Below are positions 46,340 through 55,611 of a stretch of 64,000 bases of DNA, one piece after another. Each line of letters begins with the position of its first letter. The stretch's first letter is position 1. Source of the stretch: Agelaius tricolor (Eukaryota; Chordata; Aves; Passeriformes; Icteridae); assembly GCA_023055355.1 (NCBI GenBank), contig JALJCS010000029.1, forward strand, positions 3,906,001-3,970,000, given 5' to 3'. A program made the translations under genes and the position numbers. Below the pieces are notes generated by a model. The model searched no databases. It was given only the letters and a program-made list of their open reading frames with translations, and was not told the DNA's origin.

Positions 46340-46417
46340 CCTGTGCCTGCTCATTGAAGGGGGGTTGGACTAAATGACCTTTAAAAGGTCCCTTCCAACT
46401 CCAATTTTGATTCTAAA
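46340..46417 (+). mobile_element. CR1 LINE 3' terminus
   Basis: GGGGGGTTGGACTAAATGAC, CTTTAAAAGGTCCCTTCCAA and CTCC...TTGATTCTA are the sense-strand end of a CR1 element. Only the terminus is recognisable. An imperfect short duplication (about 46161-46192 and 46219-46250, both with GCCTGTCCA and CATGTCTGAG) lies just before it. Confidence 0.7.
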
Positions 46418-47454
46418 AAGGCTCCAACAGGGATGTTCACCCCTGGGACTGAGCAGCCACCCAGCACAGAGTGAGGAACAGAAAGTGGTGGCTTCATGCA
46501 CACAAAAAGGAGACACAAGTTGAGCAAGATCTAAGGCTTGCCACAAACACAGACCCAGGGACACTATGTTAATGTGAGCAGTGACTGTAGGTAAGCATTT
46601 TATAGGGTGGTACAATATATGGATTATTTACAGCTTCTAATGGCAAAGCTGGCGTTTCATGAAATAGTTAAGAGAAAACACAAAGTACCAAACACAGGAA
46701 GACAACTGCACATGTGAAATATAGGGACCAAATGGAAATAAAAGTGTGAAAGAGAAAAAAATGCATGTATAGTAGGTAGAGAGGATAATAGGTGAAGGCA
46801 AAGTAACCCCACAGGATAACAGGGAATGTGCTGGGAAAAACCCTACAAACAAAACATCTCAGTGAAGAGGAGGGAGCTGTCCCTCATCCCTTCACAAGAA
46901 GAGAACACTGATAAATACTGAGGGAAAAGAAGATATCCCACTTCAGCTCTGGCTTAATTCACCAAGACATGAAGGGAGCTTTTCCCCCTCACCTCCCAAG
47001 CTGCCCAAACCACAGTGCCATGGCACAACCTCTACCCCTCCATGAAAGTGCTCCTATTTGAAATTCTAATTTACAGCTGATTTAGGCCAAGTTTATTAAA
47101 GACTAATAATTCCTCTGTTTGTGGATGATGATTAAAGCTTAACCCTGGGTGATGTGACATGTTAATGATTGTCTAATAAAGCCTGGTTTAACGTTTCAAG
47201 CTGTGTTGGTGTCTTTGAAACATCTCACCAGATCTGCAGCTGCAGAAGGTAAAGGTTGGTATGGACAGAGGGACAGAGAAATCCAGGGGTACCAGCCAGA
47301 AGAGATGGAGCTGGAGAGCTTCACTCATGTCCAGATCCTCAGGATCTACATCTTCTCCCAAAAAAACTGAATGCTGGAGGAGCTCATGTGCAGACAGGCC
47401 AAGAGGGGCAGGTGCTCACAGGACATGGGTGGGATGGAATTTGGAGGCACAGCT

Positions 47455-47510
47455 GGGGCCAGGGGGCAGAGGGAAGGGCCAGGGGGCAGAGGGAAGGGCC
47501 AGGGGGTCTG
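47455..47510. repeat. Short G-rich tandem repeat, about 20-bp unit
   Basis: Units of GGGCCAGGGGGCAGAGGGAA occur about two and a half times. It is a minor minisatellite upstream of the large TGACCT array. Confidence 0.8.
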
Positions 47511-47785
47511 GCATGAGCAATTCATGGTGACAAGGGAACTCAAAGTCACCAGGAAAGCTGGGGTGAGGGTGGGACTGACACCACACTGGCACCATGGTGG
47601 GCAGGTGTGACACAGCAAGAGCACACGGGGGTTCCTTGGTGTGAGATGGAACAGAAGGAGTCGTGGCAGGGACACAAACTCAGGTCCAAGCTCTGCTGTC
47701 ACTGCTGGAGCTGGTGACCTCAAATACTGGAACAAGAAAAATGCCTGAACTCAGCAAAGCCCAGCAGGGTCCTCAGAGAGGGAAC

Positions 47786-48512
47786 GTGACCTCAAATAAT
47801 CCCATGTTAATTGGCTGACCTCAAGTAACCCCAATGACCTAAAGTAACCCCAAAGTGCTCTGTCCAGAGTGAGTTTTACCTCTAGTAACCCCGATGACCT
47901 ATAGTAACCCCAAATAGTAACTGGTTGACCACCAGTAACCCCACAATGACCTCAAGTAACCTTAAAGTTCTCAGCACAGAACAAGTCTGACCTCTAGTAA
48001 CCCCAATGACCTAAAGTAACCCCAAGTATTACCTGGTTGACCTCAAGTAACCCCACAATGACCTCAAGTAACCTCAAATTGCTCTGGACAGAGCAAGTTT
48101 GACCTCTGGTAACCCCAAATATGAACCAGCTGACCTCAAGTAACCCCCCAATGACCTCTAGTAACCCCAATGACCTATAGTAACCCCAAATATTACTGGT
48201 TGACCTCAAATAATGACCTCAAGTAACCTCAAAGGGCTCTGCACAGAACAAATTTGACCTCTAGTAACCCCAATGACCTTTAGTAACCCCAAATATTAAC
48301 TGGTTGACCTCAAGTAACCTCAAAGTGATCTGACCAGAACAAGTTTGACCTCAATTATTCCCAATGATCTACAGTAACCCCAAATGTTAGTTGATTGAGC
48401 CAAAGTAATCCCATGATCTAAAGTAACCATAAAGTCCTCTACAGAAAGTGAGTCTGTCCCAGGTAACCCCAAATCCTAATTAGCTGACCAAATAACCCAA
48501 ATTAACCCCATG
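47786..48512. repeat. TGACCT-rich minisatellite with higher-order units
   Basis: About 700 bp are built from two short blocks, TGACCTCAAGTAACCCC and TGACCTATAGTAACCCC-like, joined by CAAATATTAACTGGT and CTCTGCACAGAACAAGTT linkers. The longer unit containing CAGAACAAGTTTGACCTC recurs at about 91 to 155-bp steps (near 47871, 47982, 48094, 48249, 48340). I count about 19 TGACCT (AGGTCA on the - strand) between 47786 and 48350. The copies after that are eroded. It lies in the last OPCML intron and ends against a CR1 fragment. Confidence 0.9.
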
Positions 48513-48519
48513 AGTTAGC

Positions 48520-48635
48520 CCTTCCCAGCTCTCCTGGAGCTCCTTTAGGCACTGGAAAGGACTCCAAAGTTTCCCCAGAGCCTTCTCTCCTCCAGGTGAA
48601 CACTCCCAGCTCTCCCAGCCTGACTCCAGAGAGAG
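48520..48635 (-). mobile_element. Internal CR1 LINE fragment
   Basis: CAGCTCTCCTGGAGCTCC, TTTAGGCACTGGAAAGG and CCCCAGAGCCTTCTCTCC resemble the reverse complement of CR1 sequence a few hundred bases before its 3' end. It abuts the minisatellite. Confidence 0.65.
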
Positions 48636-49419
48636 TGGCCATGTCCTGAGGGGTGTTTGGAGCAGAAGATGCTGAGGGGATGGATGGCTCAGCCCAGAGT
48701 CATGAAGCACCAGCACAGCCAGCCAGCACCAGGCACCTGATGGACATCTGCCCTGATCCCACCCAGAACATCCACACAGCATAATCCACTCAATTAACAG
48801 GAAAAAATCATTTTATTGTTGACCAGAGAGAACTGAAGCCTTTGTAACTCCCCACCCAACAGTGTTCTGTCCCCTCCACTGCTTCCAGCCAGGCTGGCTG
48901 TGGCACCATGGCACAGCAATGTGGGACCACCAATCCCTGAGCTGCCCACCAGCACATTCCTGAAGCAAAATAAAGCTGGGGATTGCAATTCCCAGACTCT
49001 TTGGCAGCATCTATGGAGCTTACATATCTCAGCCTTTTTGTGGGCTATTAATAATGGCAGGTGGCAACTTGAAGAATGATGAAATGAGGTGTGAGCTGCT
49101 CCCTTGACCTGAAAAGCATTGCTGGTGGCAGACACAAAAGAGCAGTTGGACAGATTCACCTGCCCTTCCAAGTTCCTGTAATGCACAACAGTAGATGGGG
49201 GGTAATTACTTTCTCTCCTGTACAAAAGATCTGGTTCTGGTATTTATACTGCCTGAATACAGCACTGCCTCCTTCTCCTCTCCTTACTAATTTCCACTCC
49301 TAATATCTCTTAGTTTTGTCAGATTACTGGTTTGTGTGCACAAATAAACACAGAAAATCACTGCAATCACAGACGCTCCACAGCAAAAGGAAAACAGGGC
49401 AAAGATGCTATTTCTTGCC

Positions 49420-49445
49420 TTTTTTTTTTTTTTTTTTTTTTTTTT
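49420..49445. repeat. Poly-T run of 26
   Basis: An uninterrupted T26, equivalent to a poly-A tract on the OPCML sense strand. I see no recognisable retrocopy next to it. Confidence 0.9.
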
Positions 49446-49534
49446 GCATATGTTTTGCATTGATTCTCTTTTTGCAAAATTCAAATATTTGCAGTGAGGC
49501 TCTGTGAAGCCGTGGCTGCCTCTGGATCCCTGGC

Positions 49535-49668
49535 AGTGCCCAAGGCCAGGTTGGATGGGGCTTGGAGCAGCCTGGGGTAGTACAAAGTGTCCCTGTCCAT
49601 GGCAGGGGGTGAAACTGGATGAGCTCTAAGGTCCCTTCCAGCCCAAACCATTCTGTGATTCTATGACT
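49535..49668 (+). mobile_element. CR1 LINE 3' terminus
   Basis: CCAGGTTGGATGGGGCTTGG, AGCAGCCTGGGGTAG, CATGGCAGGGGGTGAAACTG, then AGGTCCCTTCCAGCCCAAAC and CATTCTGTGATTCTATGA. This is a well-preserved sense-strand CR1 3' end with the terminal octamer. Confidence 0.9.
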
Positions 49669-51444
49669 TGTGTTTTAAGTGTTTTAAGTCAAGCAGTCTT
49701 TAAATATTGAATCAGGGCTCTTATTCTTAAAGACGTAATTGCTTTCCCTTGCTTTTATGTATTTAGTCTGAAGCTGCTGATTCTTAAGAGAGTGCACAAT
49801 AAAGCATGAAAAGATTTTATCTCTCCATAGAATAATTGGTTTAAATAACGTCTAACACTTGGTATTTTAACTTATTTTCAGTTAACTCACCCAATCATCA
49901 ATCAAAAAGATTACATACTAGAAATAAGACCCTGAACATTGGAAAAATGCAGATAGCATCTTTTATAAAACAACTACATCTCTCTTTATTCCAATAGCTC
50001 TTCAATGGAAAGGGACAATAAAAGGTCCCAGAGCTCCCAGTTTGGAGTGGGGGCTTGGGGGAATTTCCCTTGGTGACTGAGGGACATGCTGCACTTAAAA
50101 GAGATGCAAAGATCCAGGTTTGGGTGATTTTTCCCCCCTCATCTCCATATATAAATAGCAAGTACAAAATGCAACGTGCTCATCAAAAAGTGAACCCAGA
50201 CATGAAATCTTTAAATAAAAGAATTAACAGATTTCCAACCACTCGTGCTCCTCTCCCCTTTGGCAAAGGCTGGTAGAGACTGTCCAAGAAACACCACGCA
50301 CGTACCCAAATAGAAGCTCTCCACAGAGCCCATCTTTCCACTCTCCCCTGTGTTTCCAAGAAGCTGCAGTTTTGACAGACAAGCTGTTGAATTTCACAAC
50401 ATGTTCACGAAATGAAAAAAGCGCAATCCTCGAGGAGGGATGGAATCCCACCTGCTTAAATTCTTTTTTGAGCTCTCTCCATGGCCTGCTTGCTCCTCAC
50501 TGCTCCAGTGTGCTTCACTCAATACACTCTTGAAAGAAGGGGGGGAAATAGAATATGAATGTTTGCCTTTTTCTCCATTAAAAGTTATGAAATTAAAATA
50601 GCTTTAGGTACCCTGAGTGTTCACACAGCAATATCCAAAGGATGTGCCAATATCCTTTCAAAGACAAATTTAGGCTTCAATGTTGGTGCAGCTAAATACC
50701 CACATGAAAACAAATGGAACATTTTAAGTTTTAACTTTTCCTTCCTAATGCTTTTTCTTGCTCTCTCACTAGTAAATATTTTCCTAATCTTCCTTTTATA
50801 AAACAAGGATTAGAGGAATATTAGCATTCCACTGAACAGACCATTACTAACAGGAGTTGCTACAAGGCAGGGAGAGCCACAGGACTGGGCTCCTACATCT
50901 CACTTTTTATGGATGATTTTTAATATCCCTGTTTTGTCATCTATGCAATCACCTCTAATGTGCTTCACTTCAGCCTGCTGGACGTGTTTGTGGGATTAAT
51001 TTATTAAAACAAGGTTAAATTTTGTTTTCTCTGCATGTTGGCATCAATTGATAACTGTTGTGAGAGGATTGCTGTGCTGCCACAGGAGGAGTGTGTAAAG
51101 AGCAACACTATCTGCCGAGAGAAGGAAAAATGCCTGAAAACAGATGTTGTCAAATAAAAAATAACCACGTAATAGCTTGGAACAAAACCAAAAAACCCCT
51201 AATCCAGTCCCCTTCTGAGTAGAGGGAGTTACCTCCACTGCAACTTGTTCTTTAGTCTGGTTTCAAGTCATGAATAAAAGAGACTTAGGTGCTGTTATTT
51301 TGTCTCACATCAGAGAAAAAGCAAGTGTAAGAGTGCCAGCAGGACAGGGAAATAGGAAAAAAAAGGATATTGGGAAAACTGGATTGGAAACTTAATGTAC
51401 TTATTTATGTACTAAATATCATAAATACAATATTTACTATATAC

Positions 51445-51540
51445 AGTCATAGAATCATCAAGGTTGGAAGAAACCTTTAAGAGCATCAAACCCAACCATC
51501 AATTCAGTACTGCCACTGTAACTCCTATACCCCTAAAATA
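51445..51540 (-). mobile_element. CR1 LINE 3'-end fragment
   Basis: AGTCATAGAATCATCAAGGT, TGGAAGAAACCTTTAAGAGC and ATCAAACCCAACCATCAATT match the reverse complement of a CR1 3' end. AT-rich low-complexity sequence follows. Confidence 0.75.
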
Positions 51541-51880
51541 TATATATAGAAAATACCTCATTTACATTGTAAGTTATATGTTGTACTATGCAAAAACTAA
51601 TAATGTATACTAGATATTCTATAATTTATATACTGTGAGTATCATACATAATATATAATAAAGAATAATATGCTTATATATAATAATATATGTCAACAAG
51701 ACAGTATTATTAAATATATGAATAACAGTTGTTTTCATATCTATATATATTTATTATTGATATATTATTATTATTAATAGTATGTACTGCATTGTATTTG
51801 TATCATATTGTATTATATATAGTCTATTATACTATACTGCACTATACTGGATATTGGGAAAATTTCTTCACCAAAAAGGT
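51530..51880. repeat. AT-rich low-complexity block
   Basis: About 350 bp almost wholly of A and T, with TATATATA, TAATAATATA and CTATACTGCACTATACTG segments. There is no gene signal. It leads into the (GAGAA)n array. Confidence 0.85.
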
Positions 51881-51890
51881 AAAAAAGGAA

Positions 51891-51980
51891 GAGAAGAGAA
51901 GAGAAGAGAAGAGAAGAGAAGAGAAGAGAAGAGAAGAGAAGAGAAGAGAAGAGAAGAGAAGATAAGAGAAGAGAGCAGTG
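51891..51980. repeat. (GAGAA)n tandem array
   Basis: 14 perfect GAGAA units (51891-51960) are followed by GATAA, GAGAA and GAGAG variants. The purine-only strand is the + strand. The open frames across it (EEKRR repeats) are artefacts of the repeat. Confidence 0.95.
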
Positions 51981-52819
51981 GAGAGGGAACAGAACCCAGA
52001 GTTTGGACCCAAAGAGAAGAAATCAGGCCAGGTCAGAGTAGAACTGGCTAGAATAGAAAGGCCTGGATCAGCCCCTACCCAAACACAACCCTACAGAACA
52101 CAACAGAACAGAGTGGAGCAGAAAACACCTGAATGGGCCAGCCAGCCCCACAACCAAAGCCAAAGGTGTGCCCCTCTCACCACCCCAAAACACCAAGCAC
52201 CCCACAGGCCCCCTCCACAGTGTCCACCCATCCGAACTCTAAGCTGGTGTGGAAACTCTTCTCCCTCTCAACATCTCCTTGAGCCTGCTACCTGACTTCC
52301 ATCCTCTCCCTCCTGGTGGGGGAAGGCAGGCTCCTGCTGTCCACCCTTGGATCGTGACAGCTCTCTCAGCTTGTCAGAATGCCAAAGGAACAAGCCACAG
52401 GTACACACAACCTTCCTCAATGACAGCTGTCCTTGATGACACCATTCCTCAAACACCTTCCTGTCCTGGCCACCTGAATCACCCAGGCTGATGTCACCCA
52501 TCCTGCTATTGCCAGTACAACGTGACCACTGCTGGCAGACCTGCCAGCAGCAAACAAGGGAAAACCCCACACCATGCACCCAGAGCGTGTTCTCACCTGT
52601 CCCAGGCTCCCTCCTCACCCCTGTGCTCCAGCAACACCAGGGCTGAGCGGACTGTGGCCAGCTGTGCTGTGCACCCAGTGTTGGGCTGATCCAGATCTCA
52701 TCCTCTGAGCATCCTCAGGCAGGGCCTCACTGCTCGGGGTTTGTGCTGTTTGGCACCTCGGTGCACCAGGAACACCAAATACAGCCAGCTCTGCTCCATC
52801 ACTCCACCACTGGTCATCT

Positions 52820-52975
52820 GCCAGCCTCCTTCTCTTCATCCTCCTTCTCTTCATCCTCCTCATCATGCTCTTCAAACTCCTCTTCATCCTCCTCCTCCTC
52901 CTCTTCCTCTTCATCCTCCTCCTCTCCAAATGCCTCCTCTTCACTCTCCTTCTCTTATTCCTCCTTCTCACCTCA
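52820..52975. repeat. TCC/CTTCA-rich tract (GA-rich on the OPCML sense strand)
   Basis: Imperfect repeats of TCTTCATCCTCC and TCCTCCTCC. On the OPCML strand this is a purine-rich GGAGGATGAAGAG-type stretch beginning about 25 nt after the donor of exon 53002-53153. Confidence 0.85.
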
Positions 52976-53001
52976 CCTTACTGCAGAAAACCGGCACCTA
53001 C

Positions 53002-53153
53002 CGTAGAGGATGATGCTGGCGTTGGTGTTGCCCAGCTGGTTCGTGGCCACGCACGTGTAGTTGCCGTAGTCCTTCTCCGAGACGTTGAAGAAGGTCAGCG
53101 TGGACAGGCGGCCCTTGCTCTCGATCCGCACTCCCTCCAGCCCGTTTGCTAAC
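53002..53153 (-). CDS. OPCML: OPCML exon: second half of Ig domain 3
   Basis: This 152-nt - strand exon has a GTGCAG acceptor and a GTAGGT donor, and runs from phase 2 to phase 1. It completes an Arg codon and encodes [20 protein letters not shown], then [20 protein letters not shown] and [10 protein letters not shown]. It supplies the second Ig3 cysteine (NYTCVA) and three glycosylation sequons. [20 protein letters not shown] is the OPCML wording, where NTM has [14 protein letters not shown]. Reading into the intron adds about eight residues and then a stop, so retention of this intron would also drop the GPI signal. Confidence 0.96.
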
Positions 53154-53953
53154 CTGCACAGAAACACCATAGCAGTGCTGGGACAACAGGGCTGGGGTGG
53201 ATCTTACCCCTTCCTGGACACTCTGCTTCCCACCAGCCAACACCACTGTACACCCACGTGTTCCCCCACTGGACTTGTGCATCCCAGTTTTGAAGACAAA
53301 CTCTCCATTCTTAGCAATTACTCCTGCAGTATAAATGATACCTTTTGCTGTTAATTGGCTGAATTATGTTTCTCGTCCTGGAAATGCTCAAGCCATTTGA
53401 CTTTCAGCATCTCATTGTGGTGGTTAGCTTGGAACTCCCAAAAAGGGCTTTTAGATTCCTCTCTGCAGAATGCTTAAAAAGATCCTTGGTCAGCTGCCTG
53501 ACAGTAGAGATTGTCAGCAGACCCCTTCAGGCAGGTGTTGACATGGGAGCATCTGAATTTGGCTCACTGACCCTGTGTTCTGTGGCAGTAGAGGCTCTGA
53601 ATGGGCAGCATCAGCTTTGTACCATTGTCCCAGAAAAATTCTGGGAAGGGGAGCTCACTTACTGTGGGGGGTGGTGTGTTATGTCATGCACAAAAATAAA
53701 AAGTTTTAAGTTTGGCTCCATCCAACCTGACCCCAGTGTCCCACAGCCACCATCCCTGGGAGAAACAGCTCTGGGGTTTCCTCAGCCCTCAGCTGAGCAC
53801 CCACCAAAACGAGTTGATCCCAGCCTTTTTGCGTCGCCACATTTCTCTTCACAGAGAAAAGCAAGGCACAGTTCTTCCCAAGAACATTTCTGGGTTTCAC
53901 GTTCTCTGAACATCAGATAAAGAAAGCACAATTCTTATCTCATTTGCTGTGCC

Positions 53954-54248
53954 TGTGTTGTGCCAAAATAGAATGCAATATGAAGATTGTTTACTCAGAG
54001 TGATGGTGTTTTATTTCTTTGGCCTATCAGGGCCAAGTGTGTGTGTGTGTGTCAGGACTGTCAGCTGACAGTCACGAGATGAGTGCAGTTGTGTGCAGGG
54101 TTGAGTGCTTGGCAGATTCAGTTTAGATGTAATGTAATATAGTGTAATATAGTAGAATAATATAGTATAATAAAGGAATTAATTAGCCTTCTGATAAGAT
54201 GGAGTCCTCCTCATCATTCCTTCTTTGTCGGGGACCCCTGCAAATACC
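53954..54248 (+). mobile_element. Solo LTR, endogenous retrovirus of passerine type
   Basis: It starts TGTGTTGTGCC and has GAAGATTGTTTACTCAGAG, TCAGCTGACAGTCACGAGAT, then an ATAGTATAATAAAGGAATTA poly(A) region, TTAGCCTTCTGATAAGATGG and GGGGACCCCTGCAAATACCA. I recognise this as a family common in songbird genomes (from memory; the library name needs checking). No internal retroviral genes flank it, so it is a solo LTR. No clear target-site duplication was seen. Confidence 0.75.
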
Positions 54249-54299
54249 ATATTTTTCCACATAATGGCCTCAGACACTGCCACCTCCCTCCACCTCCTC

Positions 54300-54815
54300 A
54301 CTTTGTCACCCTGTTGCAGTGTGTTTTTATTTTGCAGGTTAGTGTTTGATTTGTTGTTTGGCAGTTTTTTGGGCTTTTTTCCCCCTGCTTTTAGAGTGAC
54401 ACAGACTTGTCTTTGTTATTCAATTGAGCCAGGTGTTGGTTTATCTCTTTGCTACTTAGCTACTTTTCTGCCAAGTTTCAAACCCCTTCCTCCCACATCC
54501 AGCTGTTAACCCCTCCTGTCCCAAGCAGTTTTTCCCCCTTGTACCCCCTGCCCTTGTGTTCCACCCCCAGTGCCTTTGATTAGTTGAACATTGTATTCTC
54601 CCTTGAGACCTGCCCCCCCTTATAAGCTGTTGTTTGCCCCCAGCTCATTGCCTGGGACCCCAAGACTCGGGGAGTGTAACATCAAATAAAGGAACCCAGT
54701 GCCACCCCAGGCCCGTGCTGTGCCTTTTTGTTCCGCACTGCACCTCCAGTGGTAACTGGGATTTTGCGGAGCCCCAAAAGAGGGGGACTGTCACCCCCCT
54801 ACTGTCACCATCTAG
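54300..54815 (+). mobile_element. Probable second solo LTR
   Basis: It has a TATA-like CCTTATAAGCTG at about 54620 and AATAAA at 54685-54690, followed by GTGCTGTGCCTTTTTGTTCC and GTAACTGGGATTTTGCGGAG, an order typical of U3, R and U5. Ends are tentatively TG near 54311 and CA near 54800. There is no coding interior. It ends about 55 nt from the donor of OPCML exon 54869-54989 on the other strand. Confidence 0.55.
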
Positions 54816-54868
54816 CCGGGACGTGTGACATCACCCCAAGGCTGTGGCTGCCCTCTGCAGCCCCTCAC

Positions 54869-54989
54869 CTGGTGTCCTCCTTGAACCACTGAAACTCCGC
54901 CACAGGGACAGCCGAAGCCTCGCACTGCAGGATGCCCTTCTGGCCCACCGAGGCGCCCGTGTTCTTGGCGTTGGAGATGTACGGCGGGT
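54869..54989 (-). CDS. OPCML: OPCML exon: first half of Ig domain 3
   Basis: This 121-nt - strand exon has a CTGCAG acceptor and a GTGAGG donor, and runs from phase 1 to phase 2. It completes Tyr and encodes [18 protein letters not shown], then [20 protein letters not shown]. It carries the first Ig3 cysteine and the core Trp. AKNTG and QWFKEDTR separate it from NTM ([13 protein letters not shown]). It lies only 80 nt from the next upstream exon, a very short intron. Confidence 0.96.
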
Positions 54990-55069
54990 CTGCAGAGACA
55001 CCTTGCTGTGTCACACTGGCCCAGGTGCACCCACCTCCCACCGTTCATTCCCCTGTGCCCTGCACTCAC
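54990..55069 (-). other. OPCML: OPCML 80-nt mini-intron
   Basis: GTGAGT donor at 55069 and CAG acceptor at 54990 on the - strand. At 80 nt it is near the lower limit for vertebrate introns. The NTM intron at the same position is 860 nt. Confidence 0.93.
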
Positions 55070-55204
55070 AGTTGACAGTAACTTTGACTTTCCGCACGTC
55101 CGGGACGGCCACGTCGTTGACGGCGCTGCATTCGTACTCCCCGGACTGCTCCCGTGTGATGCCCGTGATCTCCAGGTACTCGTCCTCACTCACAAAGGTC
55201 TGCC
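55070..55204 (-). CDS. OPCML: OPCML exon: second half of Ig domain 2
   Basis: This 135-nt - strand exon has an acceptor CCCCAG and a GTGAGT donor, phase 1 to phase 1. It encodes [20 protein letters not shown], then [19 protein letters not shown] and VKVTVN. YEC gives the second Ig2 cysteine. [11 protein letters not shown] is the OPCML signature. A second AG (GGGCAG) lies three to five bases inside; the chosen acceptor gives the same length as NTM. The [20 protein letters not shown] stretch is identical to that of NTM. Confidence 0.95.
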
Positions 55205-55485
55205 CTGGGGGATGTACTGAACGTGTGACACTGTCACCCGTGGACACCAACACCAGGAAATTCCCTGTGCCCCTGCCCCGACACCCCCTGCCTGGGCATC
55301 TGGCATCCCCTTCACCCAGGAAGCACTTGACAAGCACCCTCGGCCCCATCCCAGGTCAGCACCTCTGACTGTGAGTCACCTTAATGCCACCCTGACCACC
55401 TCTACAGGGACAAACATGCATCCCACACAGGCCAGGATGGCCCCTTCTCAGACCCAGGCAGTTCTTCCACCAAGCAAGGGCTCAC
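55205..55485 (-). other. OPCML: OPCML intron between the two Ig2 exons (281 nt)
   Basis: GTGAGC donor at 55485 and acceptor at 55205. The NTM intron at this position is 18.9 kb. No internal feature seen. Confidence 0.92.
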
Positions 55486-55611
55486 CTTTCCCGGAGAGGT
55501 GCCGCCACGTGACGGTGGGCTCTGGTCTCCCAAAGGCCAGGCACATGAGGGTCACGCTGCTGCCCTCGTTCACGGTGATGTCTGACGAGATGTTGACAAT
55601 CTGGGGGGGCA
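55486..55611 (-). CDS. OPCML: OPCML exon: first half of Ig domain 2
   Basis: This 126-nt - strand exon follows a CTTGCAG acceptor and ends at a GTGAGC donor, phase 1 to phase 1. It encodes [19 protein letters not shown], then [19 protein letters not shown] and LSGK. It contains an N-I-S glycosylation sequon, the first Ig2 cysteine and the Ig-fold Trp. This wording is OPCML rather than NTM (which has SINEGG and CIATGRP). The preceding Ig1 exon is not in the window. Confidence 0.95.

Larger units (their letters stand above)
42926..53001 (-). other. OPCML: OPCML last intron (10.1 kb)
   Basis: It has a GTAGGT donor at 53001 (- strand) and an acceptor at 42926. It is unusually rich in inserted and tandem DNA: a NUMT (42975-43258), CR1 pieces (44031-44366, 46340-46417, 48520-48635, 49535-49668, 51445-51540), a TGACCT minisatellite (47786-48512), poly-T (49420-49445), an AT-rich block (51530-51880), a (GAGAA)n array (51891-51980) and a GA-rich stretch after the donor (52820-52975). 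No counterpart of the NTM microexon was found. Other parts look unique. Confidence 0.85.
53154..54868 (-). other. OPCML: OPCML intron within Ig3, carrying two LTR-like elements
   Basis: 1.7-kb intron with a GTGAGG donor at 54868 and an acceptor at 53154 (- strand). It is longer than it would otherwise be because of the LTR-like segments at 53954-54248 and about 54300-54815, which together make up nearly half of it. The remainder (53160-53940) is unique. Confidence 0.85.
42825..55611 (-). other. OPCML: OPCML (OBCAM) gene, 3' part
   Basis: Gene-level entry on the - strand joining 55486-55611, 55070-55204, 54869-54989, 53002-53153 and 42825-42925. Exon lengths and phases equal those of NTM. I assign OPCML from [64 protein letters not shown] and [18 protein letters not shown]. 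The Ig1 and signal-peptide exons lie right of the window. The product would be a GPI-anchored opioid-binding/adhesion IgLON of neurons that dimerises with NTM and LSAMP; in mammals it also acts as a tumour suppressor (established knowledge). The two genes are convergent. Confidence 0.93.

Noticed and set aside
47786..48512. Possible CRISPR array
   Set aside because: The repeats are variable in length and sequence, have no unique spacers of constant size, and lie in an intron of a vertebrate gene.
49420..49445. Poly-A tail of a processed pseudogene on the - strand
   Set aside because: No gene-like sequence or target-site duplication is visible beside the tract, so I treat it as a homopolymer.
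51891..51980. Charged EEKRR-repeat protein
   Set aside because: The frames are produced by the GAGAA microsatellite only.
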